Positions 6,490 to 14,429 of a stretch of DNA of 21,434 bases are shown here, in pieces (position 1 is the first letter of the stretch; the number at the start of each line of letters is the position of its first letter). The notes under the pieces are model-generated. The model saw only the letters and a list, made by a program, of their open reading frames with translations. It did not search any database and had not been told where the DNA came from. The stretch is from NCBI GenBank assembly GCA_003518045.1, contig DOZK01000017.1:1-21434 (forward strand), given 5' to 3'. Origin of the DNA: Candidatus Nomurabacteria bacterium (GTDB lineage: Bacteria > Patescibacteriota > Minisyncoccia > Phycocordibacterales > UBA5272). The position numbers were made by a program, and so were the translations under genes.

Positions 6490-6491
6490 TT

Positions 6492-8465
6492 ATGAAATTT
6501 TCTAAAGCATGGCTACAAGATTATATTGTTGAAACACTCCCAGAAGACGGGGTGATTTCAGAGACTTTGAATAAAAAATCTTTTGAGGTTGAGGAAACTA
6601 TTAGTACAGATATTGGTACGGTTTTTGATATTAAAGTTTTACCAAATAGAGCACATGACGCATTGGGGCACCGTGGTATGGCTCGCGAACTTTGTGCAGA
6701 TTTTGGTTTTACATTTAAGGAAGATGAGAGAGTCAAAAAAAGCGAAGCTTTTTTTGACTCGAATATTCAAGCTCCATTAATTTCAATAGAAAATAGTGAA
6801 GCCTGCACAAGATTTATGGGAATTCGCCTCGATAATGTAAAAGTCGAGGAAAGCCCAAAATGGCTCAAGGAAAGGCTAGAATCCATAGGACAGCGAAGTA
6901 TCAACAATATTGTTGATATCACTAACTATGTGCAGTTTTCGCTCAATAAGCCTATGCACGCTTATGACACAAGGAGTATTAAGGGGACTTTAGGCGCGCG
7001 CGTAGCGCGCGCCGGAGAGGCTCTTGTAACACTAGACGAAAAGTCTCTAAAATTAGATGAAGCAACTCTTGTAATAGCAGATGATTCGTCTTTACATTTA
7101 CGTTATGGTGAAGCCCTACCACCTGCCGGTGAGACAGGTATGAAAGTTCTTGGTCTTGCTGGAATTAAAGGTGGAAAGTTTAGTGGTATACAATCCGACA
7201 CGACAAGTGTGATTTTAGAGAGTGCAAATTTCGAGCCAACTTTAATTCGTAAGACTTCACAGAAATATGATATTCGTACAGACGCATCCAAGCGTTTCGA
7301 AAATGGAATTGCAAATTCTTTAGTTGAAGAAGGTTTATATATGACAGCAAATTTAATTAAAGAATTATGTCCGTCTGCTACAGCGTCTATGGCGACAGAT
7401 ATTTATCCGAAGGTGGACGAAGTATTTTCACTATCAGTTTCACTCGTTGACATTAATGCAATACTTGGTACAAAATATACAAACGATGAAGTAAAAGAAA
7501 CATTTAAAAAACTTTTATTCCCATTTAGTGAATCGGAAAATATTTATACAGTAGAAGTTCCGTCTGAGAGATTAGATATTCGTATCAAAGAAGATGTAGC
7601 AGAAGAGGTGGGGCGTATTATTGGATATGAAAAACTCACACCAACACTTCCTATTTTAAATCGCGTTGGCCTACCACACAAGAGAATGTTTTATGAAAAT
7701 AAAATAAGAGAAATTTTAGTAAGAAATGGATTTTCCGAAGTTATGACTTATACATTTGGAAATCATGGTGTGGTGGAACTTATAAAAGGGTTAGCTGATG
7801 ACAAAGAAAAACTTCGTGATAGTTTAGGTTATGGGATTTTAAATTCTCTTTCTCTTAATCTTTATAATGCACCATTACTTGGTGAAAAGACAATTAAGAT
7901 TTTTGAAATAGGAAATGTTTTCTCTAGAGATAAAGAAACTCGTCACTTAGCAATTGCGATTGATGATGGTACAAAGAAAAGTAATTTTTCAGATGGGGTA
8001 GATATGATATTGGCTGAGATTAAACGTACTTTAGAATTACCATCACTTGAATATACAACAGTTTCAATTAAACCTTATGTAATCGAAATGGATTTTGATA
8101 CAATGATTGCATCATTATCCGAGCCGTCTACCTATGAAGCACCTACATTCGCGTCTTTACCTGTGGTTAACTACAAACCAGTCTCGTCTTATCCGTTTAT
8201 TGCCCGTGATATTGCTATGTGGGTACCTGCTGTTACAACATGGGAGAGTATCAATAATCTTTGTGCTGAAGTATCTAATACTCTTGTTACTCGTGTCGAT
8301 CTTTTTGATACTTTCTCTAAAGAAATAGAAGGCATAAGAAAAACTTCCTATGCTTTTCGTTTAGTTTTCCAAAGTTATGAAAAGACTCTTACTGATGAAG
8401 AAGTGAATGAAATGATGGAAGCCTATTATAACGTGTTTAAGGAGAAGGGTTATGAGATAAGATAA
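6492..8465 (+). CDS. pheT: Phenylalanyl-tRNA synthetase beta subunit, without the EMAP-like domain
   Basis: 657 aa against roughly 790 usually. The B1 domain begins MKFSKAWLQDYI and runs through FEVEETIS straight into VFDIKVLPNRAHDALGHRGM (about 44-63), so the ~100-residue EMAP/OB-fold tRNA-binding domain that normally sits between these blocks is gone. The B3/B4 editing region is present (RSINNIVDITNYVQF, PMHAYD, VLGLAGIKGG, SANFEPTLIRKTSQKYD, RTDASKRFENG). A B5 domain, the catalytic-like B6/B7 region and a complete C-terminal FDX-ACB anticodon-binding domain (about 565-657) follow. Starts after a 41-nt G-free leader. A GC hairpin (6993-7013) lies within the gene. Converges with the next gene, with 2 nt between the stops. 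Confidence 0.95.
   Translation: MKFSKAWLQDYIVETLPEDGVISETLNKKSFEVEETISTDIGTVFDIKVLPNRAHDALGHRGMARELCADFGFTFKEDERVKKSEAFFDSNIQAPLISIENSEACTRFMGIRLDNVKVEESPKWLKERLESIGQRSINNIVDITNYVQFSLNKPMHAYDTRSIKGTLGARVARAGEALVTLDEKSLKLDEATLVIADDSSLHLRYGEALPPAGETGMKVLGLAGIKGGKFSGIQSDTTSVILESANFEPTLIRKTSQKYDIRTDASKRFENGIANSLVEEGLYMTANLIKELCPSATASMATDIYPKVDEVFSLSVSLVDINAILGTKYTNDEVKETFKKLLFPFSESENIYTVEVPSERLDIRIKEDVAEEVGRIIGYEKLTPTLPILNRVGLPHKRMFYENKIREILVRNGFSEVMTYTFGNHGVVELIKGLADDKEKLRDSLGYGILNSLSLNLYNAPLLGEKTIKIFEIGNVFSRDKETRHLAIAIDDGTKKSNFSDGVDMILAEIKRTLELPSLEYTTVSIKPYVIEMDFDTMIASLSEPSTYEAPTFASLPVVNYKPVSSYPFIARDIAMWVPAVTTWESINNLCAEVSNTLVTRVDLFDTFSKEIEGIRKTSYAFRLVFQSYEKTLTDEEVNEMMEAYYNVFKEKGYEIR
6993..7013. 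repeat. GC-only palindrome inside pheT
   Basis: GGCGCGCGC-GTA-GCGCGCGCC, a perfect 9-bp stem with a 3-nt loop, in otherwise AT-rich coding sequence. It encodes about GARVAR at residues 168-173, in the segment between the B3/B4 motifs PMHAYD and TLDEK, where homologs have a similar short GxRxA stretch. A 9-bp GC stem at 18921-18942 is similar in kind. Confidence 0.85.
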
Positions 8466-8467
8466 TT

Positions 8468-9151
8468 TTACGGTAACAATAATTTCTTAGCTCGCTCTAC
8501 ACAGTCTGGTGTTGTGATTTGTATCCACCAGTTTGCTTTCACGACGTTCACTGGAATATCTTTTGCAACTTGTGCCAATGTATTTGGTAACCCAAATTCT
8601 GTTTCTGAAACATTTACTAATGGATATTTAAAATATTCTCTTGAAATAACATAAGCACCGGTATTAATCAGTGATGATTTAATTCCAGTTTGAGATTGTC
8701 CTTCATTTAATCCGAGCAGTAAGCCATCTTTTTCTATTACTTGGGCTTTTTTTACAAATCCAGCTTCACCTTCATCTAGTACCAATATTGCATTATTATA
8801 ATTACAAAGTTTTTCTAAATCTTCTTTATTGTAAATATCATCACCCATAAGAACTAGCGCCTTATCTTTTACATGTTCTTCGCATAGTGCAATTGCTCCA
8901 CCAGTACCATTTAATTTTTCTTGCTCTACATATTTAATAGATATTCCTCTCCATGAATTTCCAAAATAATTTTCTATAATCTCTTTTTTATAACCAATAA
9001 TCATAATTATCTCATTAACTTCTTTCGGTAAAGCTTCTAATTTCCATTCAATTATATTTTTACCAAGCACTATAAGCATAGGCTTTGGTAAGTCATCAGT
9101 CAGTGGAGCCATGCGAGTGCCTCGTCCGGCAGCTAAAATAATTGCTATCAT
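8468..9151 (-). CDS. Sugar-phosphate nucleotidylyltransferase
   Basis: 227 aa NTP_transferase (GT-A-like) domain. GRGTRM (9-14) is the nucleotide-binding loop, LPKPML (21-26) carries the conserved Lys, NGTGGAIALCEEHV (about 81-94) binds the base/sugar, and LMGDDIY corresponds to the metal-binding GD motif. It would make an NDP-sugar (or a CDP-type product) from NTP and a sugar phosphate. The exact substrate (GlmU-, RmlA-, RfbF- or HddC-like) cannot be set. It has no C-terminal beta-helix, so it is not a bifunctional GlmU. Third gene of a minus-strand group after the Mur ligase and the GNAT-like protein; the 52-nt gap has a palindrome (CTGATA-T-TATCAG) just upstream of the ATG. Confidence 0.85.
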   Translation of the reverse strand: MIAIILAAGRGTRMAPLTDDLPKPMLIVLGKNIIEWKLEALPKEVNEIIMIIGYKKEIIENYFGNSWRGISIKYVEQEKLNGTGGAIALCEEHVKDKALVLMGDDIYNKEDLEKLCNYNNAILVLDEGEAGFVKKAQVIEKDGLLLGLNEGQSQTGIKSSLINTGAYVISREYFKYPLVNVSETEFGLPNTLAQVAKDIPVNVVKANWWIQITTPDCVERAKKLLLP

Positions 9152-9203
9152 TTACTGATATTATCAGAAAATAATATTTTAGGAAACTAAATACAAAAAC
9201 AAA

Positions 9204-9953
9204 TTAAAAACGTGTCAAATTTTCTTTAAATAAATCATTGTGATTATCTATATGTCTGTCATTATCACTTCGGCATAAAGATTTTAGAAGTGGCGTATCA
9301 TTAATCCAATTTTCTCCATTCCAAAATTCTAATGGCTCAACATTTGTTTTGTAAAGAGCTTTTTGTGCATAGCATGTTCCAAAATAAAAATAAGTTTTTG
9401 TCCCTGTAGATAAATCACGAATATGATCTAAGGCTAACCACATACCAAGAGATGATTTCACATATTCATGGCTATAAAATGAAAACCAATAATGTGAAAT
9501 ATTTTCATCCTCAACAAGTAAAATATATGCTTGAGGTATTCCATCTTTTTTGTATTCAATAACCGTACTAATAATTCCCATATCTAAAATTAATTCAAGG
9601 CGCTCACGTGGCATAACTCCACCATGAGCTAAGTTAAAATATGAAAGACATAATTCAAAAAAAGTTTCATCATGACGAATATCACTAACTTTTTTTACGG
9701 CTCTTTCAAAGTGTCCATCAAACATACGAAGCACACGCCTGTTCTCACTTGTTGGCTTCCAATTTCTAACATCACAGCGTGTACCGCGTGCCATATAGAA
9801 AATATCCATAAGGCCTTTTGACCCAGAGTAGGGGAGAAATCCTTTGTCATATATCTCTGTTAGAGAATCCCCATTTTCACGCTTTGCATAAACACTATAT
9901 GCAAAAGAGTATGTCTCGTAAGAATGTCCAAATTCGGATGCAAAAATTTTCAT
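9204..9953 (-). CDS. Arginyl-tRNA-protein transferase-like (ATE/GNAT fold) protein
   Basis: 249 aa. The C-terminal half resembles the ATE domain: WFSFYSHEYVKSSLGMWLAL parallels FYDPDYxKxSLGxYxAL, and the following TYFYFGTCYAQKALYKTNVEP parallels YYYLGYYIxxCxKMxYKxxxxP. The middle region FYMARGTRCDVRNWKP and NRRVLRMF recalls the G.RR....Y.P....R segment. The N-terminal CxxC pair of classical ATE enzymes is not visible. Such GNAT proteins transfer an amino acid from aminoacyl-tRNA to a protein N-terminus, or, in Fem-type relatives, to a peptidoglycan stem peptide. It lies 4 nt after an Mpl/MurC-like ligase, which makes a cell-wall substrate worth considering, but that is inference. Confidence 0.6.
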   Translation of the reverse strand: MKIFASEFGHSYETYSFAYSVYAKRENGDSLTEIYDKGFLPYSGSKGLMDIFYMARGTRCDVRNWKPTSENRRVLRMFDGHFERAVKKVSDIRHDETFFELCLSYFNLAHGGVMPRERLELILDMGIISTVIEYKKDGIPQAYILLVEDENISHYWFSFYSHEYVKSSLGMWLALDHIRDLSTGTKTYFYFGTCYAQKALYKTNVEPLEFWNGENWINDTPLLKSLCRSDNDRHIDNHNDLFKENLTRF

Positions 9954-9957
9954 AGTT

Positions 9958-11373
9958 TTATTTATTTAAAGGATAATCTTTTTCCATTTGAGTTACAAGA
10001 AGGGGAATAAGTCCGTCCATTCCACCTGAACTTAATATCAGTAATACTGTATTTTCGTTTACACTTTTCATAATTTCTTTTTCGCCTTCAACTGGCGTTG
10101 TAAATCCCTCAACATTAACGCCAGCTTGTTGGATGCGTTCTAATATTTCATCTTGACTTAATTGTTCATGCGAAGTTGTGCCATGAAGTGGTGGCTTATA
10201 TACAAAAACTTTTTCTGCTTCTTTAAAAACAGTATCATACCAATGAATTGTATTTCTATTTCTCCAGGAAAAAGTATGTGGTTCAAAAATAATAATTAAT
10301 TTGTGATTAGCAAAGTGAAGTTTTATAGCTTCTATTGCAGAACGCGCTTTGTCATGAGATGATCCAAAGCCTTCATATATAGGAACTCTGGTATTTTCAC
10401 TTTTTTTATCAAGACGACGTACAATTCCTTTGAATGTTGCAATTGCACTTACTAGTTGTTCAGCATTTAATTGTTTTGTTTCTATTAATATAGCAACTAC
10501 TCCAATAATATTTTGTAAATTATGTTTTCCTAATAGTGAGGTAGAAAATGTTGCAACAAATTTTTCGTCATGAATTATGTCAAATGTAGTAATGTCCCCA
10601 TATTTAATATTTACAGCATGCCAGCTGGCTTCTTCACTTACTCCATAAGTTATAACTTTATGATTTGTGAGTGATGAGATTTTTTCTTTGATAGTTTCAT
10701 CATCTAAACATGCAAGAAGTATTCCATCTTGAGGCATTTGTTCAAATAATTCTTTAAAAGGGGATAAATAATCCGCGTGAGTTGGATATACATTCACATG
10801 GTCATGGGCAAGTGCGGTGAGCAAGACATGCTCTGGTTTATAATGTAAAAATTTTGAAGTCTTATCCCAATTAGATGACGAGTATTCATCTCCCTCTAAA
10901 ATAAAAGGAAAAGCAGTGCCGACATGAGCATTTGTTTTTGGTGTTAAAGGTAAAGCTCCAATAAAATATCCAGCATCAATTTTATTATGTTCGAAACACC
11001 AAGCAAGAAGTGCTGAGCATGTTGATTTTCCATAACTGCCAGCAACCACAAAGCGTTCACGATTTTCAGTGAGTGAATACAAAGCTTCGGGGAATGAAAT
11101 TACTTTTTTTCCTGAAGCAAAAGCCGTCTTAACTTCTTCATTTTCTTCTGGTATTAATTTTGCATGTTTACCAATAACTATATAATCAGCATCATTTGGA
11201 ATGTTTTCTTTTTTAAAAGGCGTAAGACATGGGATATTATTTGTTGTAAGGTAATCAGAGATGGGCGGATAGAAACCCTCGTCGCTTCCAGTAATGGTGT
11301 GTCCTTGTTCAATAAGCAGTTTTGCAACAGCGCTCATTCCAGCTCCAGATATTCCAATAAAATGATATCTCAT
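9958..11373 (-). CDS. Mur ligase, Mpl/MurC-type
   Basis: 471 aa, three Mur-ligase domains. N-terminal Rossmann motif FIGISGAGMSAVA (5-17). ATP-binding loop GSYGKS (112-117), where most have GTHGKT, so Ser and Tyr replace Thr and His. EGDEY (160-164), then KFLHYKP (174-180) and HDHVNVYP (190-197). The KFLHY block is typical of Mpl (UDP-MurNAc:tripeptide ligase, recycling) and unlike standard MurC. The C-terminal domain has YEGFGSSHDKARSAI and IIIFEPHTFSWRN. It joins an amino acid or peptide to UDP-MurNAc in the cytosol. First gene of the minus-strand group, with a -10 box close to its ATG. Confidence 0.85.
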   Translation of the reverse strand: MRYHFIGISGAGMSAVAKLLIEQGHTITGSDEGFYPPISDYLTTNNIPCLTPFKKENIPNDADYIVIGKHAKLIPEENEEVKTAFASGKKVISFPEALYSLTENRERFVVAGSYGKSTCSALLAWCFEHNKIDAGYFIGALPLTPKTNAHVGTAFPFILEGDEYSSSNWDKTSKFLHYKPEHVLLTALAHDHVNVYPTHADYLSPFKELFEQMPQDGILLACLDDETIKEKISSLTNHKVITYGVSEEASWHAVNIKYGDITTFDIIHDEKFVATFSTSLLGKHNLQNIIGVVAILIETKQLNAEQLVSAIATFKGIVRRLDKKSENTRVPIYEGFGSSHDKARSAIEAIKLHFANHKLIIIFEPHTFSWRNRNTIHWYDTVFKEAEKVFVYKPPLHGTTSHEQLSQDEILERIQQAGVNVEGFTTPVEGEKEIMKSVNENTVLLILSSGGMDGLIPLLVTQMEKDYPLNK

Positions 11374-11383
11374 AATAATTAAG

Positions 11384-11412
11384 AGTATACCTGATTAGTT
11401 GGGATTACAGAA
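11384..11412 (-). promoter_or_regulatory. Promoter of the Mur ligase group
   Basis: On the minus strand, TATACT (11389-11384) as -10 and TTCTGT (11412-11407) as a weak -35, with a 17-nt spacer. The -10 ends 10 nt before the ATG, so the leader would be only a few nucleotides. It is divergent from the antitoxin promoter 45 nt away. Confidence 0.5.
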
Positions 11413-11456
11413 TGACTTAGAGCGACTCGTAGAATGTAGCTAGTTGAATTAACGTA

Positions 11457-11493
11457 TTGACAAAAATATACCATAATATATACTTTGGTATAT
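11457..11493 (+). promoter_or_regulatory. Promoter and operator of the toxin-antitoxin pair
   Basis: A perfect -35 TTGACA (11457-11462), a 16-nt spacer and -10 TATACT (11479-11484). ATATACCA (11466-11473) and TGGTATAT (11486-11493) form an 8-bp inverted repeat flanking the -10 and touching the antitoxin ATG (11492). RelB-type antitoxins usually repress their own promoter at such palindromes. The expected start site (about 11491) makes the mRNA leaderless. Confidence 0.8.
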
Positions 11494-11764
11494 GAATACA
11501 ACAATGCTAATAAAATTAGATAAAAGTTTGAAGGCTTCCGCGAAGCAAACAGCGGAGGAACTTGGTATACCTCTTACAACAGTTGTAAATGCCTATCTTG
11601 CACAATTTGTGCGTGAACGTCGAGTCGTTCTTTCTTTGGATCCTCAGCCTTCAAAAAAGAAAATAGCAGAATGGGAGGCTATTAGTGATGAAATGGACAA
11701 GAATATAAAAAATCAAAAGGTTTTTTCTACAGCAGAAGAACTTTTCAAACATTTAAAAATTTAG
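11492..11764 (+). CDS. RelB/DinJ-family antitoxin
   Basis: 90 aa. The N-terminal ribbon-helix-helix half (LIKLDKSLKASAKQTAEELG, then IPLTTVVNAYLAQF, residues about 6-40) matches DinJ/RelB antitoxins, which bind DNA as dimers. The Lys/Glu-rich C-terminal half (about 52-90) is the part that usually wraps the toxin. It is followed 2 nt later by the toxin gene. The palindrome over its promoter and start codon is a fitting autoregulatory site. Ends in TAG. Translation probably starts at the mRNA 5' end. Confidence 0.9.
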   Translation: MNTTMLIKLDKSLKASAKQTAEELGIPLTTVVNAYLAQFVRERRVVLSLDPQPSKKKIAEWEAISDEMDKNIKNQKVFSTAEELFKHLKI

Positions 11765-11766
11765 GT

Positions 11767-12024
11767 ATGAAAACAATACCTTGTAAAAAGTTCGAGAAAA
11801 AAGTTGCTAAATTACCAAAATCAATACAAGAAGTACTTATTTATAAACTTGGAATTTTTATAGAAGACCCATTTTCTGCTGTTCTTAATAATCATTCATT
11901 ACACGGAAGTAAAAAAAGTTATCGAAGTATAAATATAACTGGTGATTATAGAGTAATTTACGAGTTGTACGATGTTGATACGGCCCGTTTAATTGATATT
12001 GATACGCATAGTAATTTGTATTAA
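11767..12024 (+). CDS. RelE/YafQ-type mRNA interferase toxin
   Basis: 85 aa RelE/ParE-superfamily toxin. HSLHGSKKSYRSINITGDYR (43-62) followed by VIYEL matches the LxGxxxxxRsi...DYRvIYe core. Candidate catalytic residues are His43, His46, Arg53, Arg62 and His81 in the C-terminal DTHSNLY, which parallels the C-terminal His of YafQ and YoeB. It would cleave mRNA on the ribosome when free of antitoxin. Parts of the motif also fit ParE-like proteins, so the target is inferred. Next gene is gyrB on the same strand, with its own promoter. Confidence 0.85.
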   Translation: MKTIPCKKFEKKVAKLPKSIQEVLIYKLGIFIEDPFSAVLNNHSLHGSKKSYRSINITGDYRVIYELYDVDTARLIDIDTHSNLY

Positions 12025-12100
12025 GATTGAAAAATTTTAATAGTACAAAAATACTCTTAAAATACCTTATAAATTAAGGTGAAAATAGACACTTTTCCAC

Positions 12101-12129
12101 TTTCTTTTTTGCTCTAAAAATGTTATAAT
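12101..12129 (+). promoter_or_regulatory. Extended -10 promoter of gyrB
   Basis: TGT (12121-12123) followed by TATAAT (12124-12129) makes the extended -10 TGTTATAAT, identical to that before rpsB. The -35 position (TTTCTT, 12101-12106) is poor. The start site is near 12136, giving a leader of about 28 nt before the ATG at 12164. Confidence 0.75.
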
Positions 12130-12163
12130 TTAAGGATTATTTAGGTTAGTCTTTTTATTATTT

Positions 12164-14254
12164 ATGGCCTCAAAACAAGAAAAATCTAGTGCAAAGAAAT
12201 CAAGCTACGGTGCAGATCAGATTCAAGTTCTTGAAGGTCTAGAGCCAGTTCGTAAGCGTCCAGGAATGTATATCGGGTCAACAGGCCCTGATGGACTTCA
12301 CCATTTGATTTGGGAAATCTTTGATAACTCTCGAGATGAAGCGATGAACGGTTACGCTGACCGTGTTGAAGTTGCTCTCCTTCCTGATGGTTATATTCGT
12401 GTGATTGATAACGGTCGCGGTATTCCAACTGACATTCACCCAAAGACAAAAGTATCAGCACTTGAAACAATTATGTGTACGCTTCATGCTGGAGGAAAGT
12501 TCGGCGGTGAGGGATACAATGTCTCAGGAGGTCTTCACGGTGTGGGGGCATCTGTTGTGAATGCACTTTCAATTCATACAAAAGTAGAAGTTCATCGTGA
12601 TGGCGGACTTTTTATGCAAGAGTATAAGCAAGGAATAAAAAAATCTGCAGTTAAGCAAGTTGGTAAATCAAAATTCCATGGAACAATTACAACTTTCAAA
12701 CCAGATGCTGAAATTTTTAAAGAAGGAACAGAATTTGAAATAGCTAGAGTCATTTCTCATCTTCGCCAGCAAGCATATCTTGTGCGGGGTCTTACTATTC
12801 ATGTAATTGATGCACGTGAATATGCTGGTAAGGGAGATTTTTCAGGGGAGACATATTTGACCGACCTCTCACTCGAACAACCAAGTCAAACATTTTATTT
12901 TGAAGGAGGATTGAAATCTTTAGTAAAACATTACAATGAATTTTCAAAGCCAGTACATAAGAATATTTTCTATGTTGATAAATCTGCAGAGAATGTTGGA
13001 GTAGAAATTGCTCTTCAATATATTGATGACTTTCCAACAAAAATTGCAGCTTATGCAAACAACATTCCAACTATAGAAGGTGGAACTCATGTTACAGGAT
13101 TTAAAACTTCTTTAACACGTTTAATAAATGCATATGCTCGCAAAAATGGAGTTTTAAAAGAAAAAGATGAAAACTTAACAGGAGATGATGTTCTTGAAGG
13201 TCTTACAGTGGTTATTTCTGTGAAGCTTCGTGAAATTCAATTCGAAGGACAGACAAAAGCAAAGTTAGGATCAATGGAGGCACAGTCAGCAGTGTCCACA
13301 GTATTTTCTGATGCCTTCACTCTTTTCATGGAAGAAAATCCGGACGACGCAAAAGAAATTATTAGTAAAGGATTACTCGCACTGCGCGCTCGTAAAGCTG
13401 CGAAAGCTGCGAAGGATTCTGTTTTGCGTAAAGGCGCACTCGAAGGATTTTCACTTCCTGGAAAGCTTGCAGATTGCCAAAGTAATGACCCAGCAGATTC
13501 TGAATTATTCATAGTGGAGGGAGATTCCGCTGGAGGTACAGCCAAGATGGGGCGTGATCGTGTTACCCAAGCCATACTTCCACTTCGAGGAAAAATATTA
13601 AATGTGGAACGTGCGCGTCTTGACCGTATGCTTGGAAGTGAACAAATTAAAAATCTCGTGCTAGCCATGGGAGCAGCAATTGGAGATACATTCAATATTG
13701 AAAAGTGTCGTTATCACAAATTAATTATTGCAACAGATGCTGATGTTGATGGTGCTCACATTCGTACTCTACTTCTTACTTTCTTTTATCGTTACTATCG
13801 TCCAATTATTGATGCTGGTTATGTTTACATTGCTCAACCGCCACTTTATAAAATTGCATTCAATAAAGAAAATCATTATGCATATTCAGATGTAGAGAAA
13901 GAGGCGATTTTAAAGAAGCTAGGCTTTGATGAGAAAGATGCAGAGAATGCGGAAGAGAGCTCAGAACCAGCTGACGAAGCACAAGAAGGAGATACTGCTG
14001 AGGAAGCGGAAGAAAAAGTTGTGAAGAAATCAAACAAGAAACCACAGATACAAAGATATAAGGGTCTTGGAGAAATGAACTCAGATGAACTTTGGGAAAC
14101 AACAATGGATCCAAAAACTCGTACATTAAAAGTGGTGTCTGTTCATGAAGCGGGGGATGCTGATAGAACTTTTGAAATGCTGATGGGGAGTGAAGTGGGG
14201 CCAAGAAAGTCATTTATCCAAACATACGCTAAGCAAGCCAACCTCGATATTTAG
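12164..14254 (+). CDS. gyrB: DNA gyrase subunit B (type IIA topoisomerase ATPase subunit)
   Basis: 696 aa. GHKL ATPase domain: IWEIFDNSRDEA (49-60) with catalytic Glu51 and Asn55, DNGRG (82-86), GGLHGVGAS (122-130). TOPRIM domain: EGDSAGG from Glu452, and D525-A-D527-V-D529 for metal. C-terminal QRYKGLGEMN (about 630-639) and the RTFEMLMG motif are conserved. Powers supercoiling with GyrA, which is not in this window; ParE cannot be fully excluded. Residues 589-622 are an unusual Glu/Ala-rich acidic insert with a Lys patch after it, between the TOPRIM core and QRYKGLG. The TAG stop is inside the arm of a 127-nt hairpin. Confidence 0.95.
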   Translation: MASKQEKSSAKKSSYGADQIQVLEGLEPVRKRPGMYIGSTGPDGLHHLIWEIFDNSRDEAMNGYADRVEVALLPDGYIRVIDNGRGIPTDIHPKTKVSALETIMCTLHAGGKFGGEGYNVSGGLHGVGASVVNALSIHTKVEVHRDGGLFMQEYKQGIKKSAVKQVGKSKFHGTITTFKPDAEIFKEGTEFEIARVISHLRQQAYLVRGLTIHVIDAREYAGKGDFSGETYLTDLSLEQPSQTFYFEGGLKSLVKHYNEFSKPVHKNIFYVDKSAENVGVEIALQYIDDFPTKIAAYANNIPTIEGGTHVTGFKTSLTRLINAYARKNGVLKEKDENLTGDDVLEGLTVVISVKLREIQFEGQTKAKLGSMEAQSAVSTVFSDAFTLFMEENPDDAKEIISKGLLALRARKAAKAAKDSVLRKGALEGFSLPGKLADCQSNDPADSELFIVEGDSAGGTAKMGRDRVTQAILPLRGKILNVERARLDRMLGSEQIKNLVLAMGAAIGDTFNIEKCRYHKLIIATDADVDGAHIRTLLLTFFYRYYRPIIDAGYVYIAQPPLYKIAFNKENHYAYSDVEKEAILKKLGFDEKDAENAEESSEPADEAQEGDTAEEAEEKVVKKSNKKPQIQRYKGLGEMNSDELWETTMDPKTRTLKVVSVHEAGDADRTFEMLMGSEVGPRKSFIQTYAKQANLDI

Positions 14255-14373
14255 TCAAAAATTGCGAAGCTACTTTGTTAGAAAAAGTTTTTGTTCCCGC
14301 AACGTACTACTTGTACGTCTTGGTCACAAAAACTTTTTCTGCCTCGTATCTTCATCAATTTTTGACTAAATAT
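14247..14373. repeat. 127-nt hairpin at the end of gyrB
   Basis: Perfect 18-bp outer arms ATATTTAGTCAAAAATTG (14247-14264)/(14356-14373), then GAAG (14266-14269)/CTTC (14350-14353), TAC/GTA, a perfect 15-bp stem AGAAAAAGTTTTTGT (14280-14294)/(14326-14340), and ACGTAC-TACTT-GTACGT (14302-14318) at the tip. The outer arm covers the gyrB stop codon. It carries no gene. It looks like a miniature inverted-repeat element and could also end the gyrB transcript. Confidence 0.9.
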
Positions 14374-14429
14374 AAGAAATAGAGTTTTTGTATTAAACTA
14401 CCAACTACCAACTATCTAAACTACCCAAC

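Noticed and set aside
12186..14213. Several 90-150-aa minus-strand frames within gyrB
   Set aside because: They are shadows of the strongly conserved gyrB frame, with low-complexity translations and no motifs.
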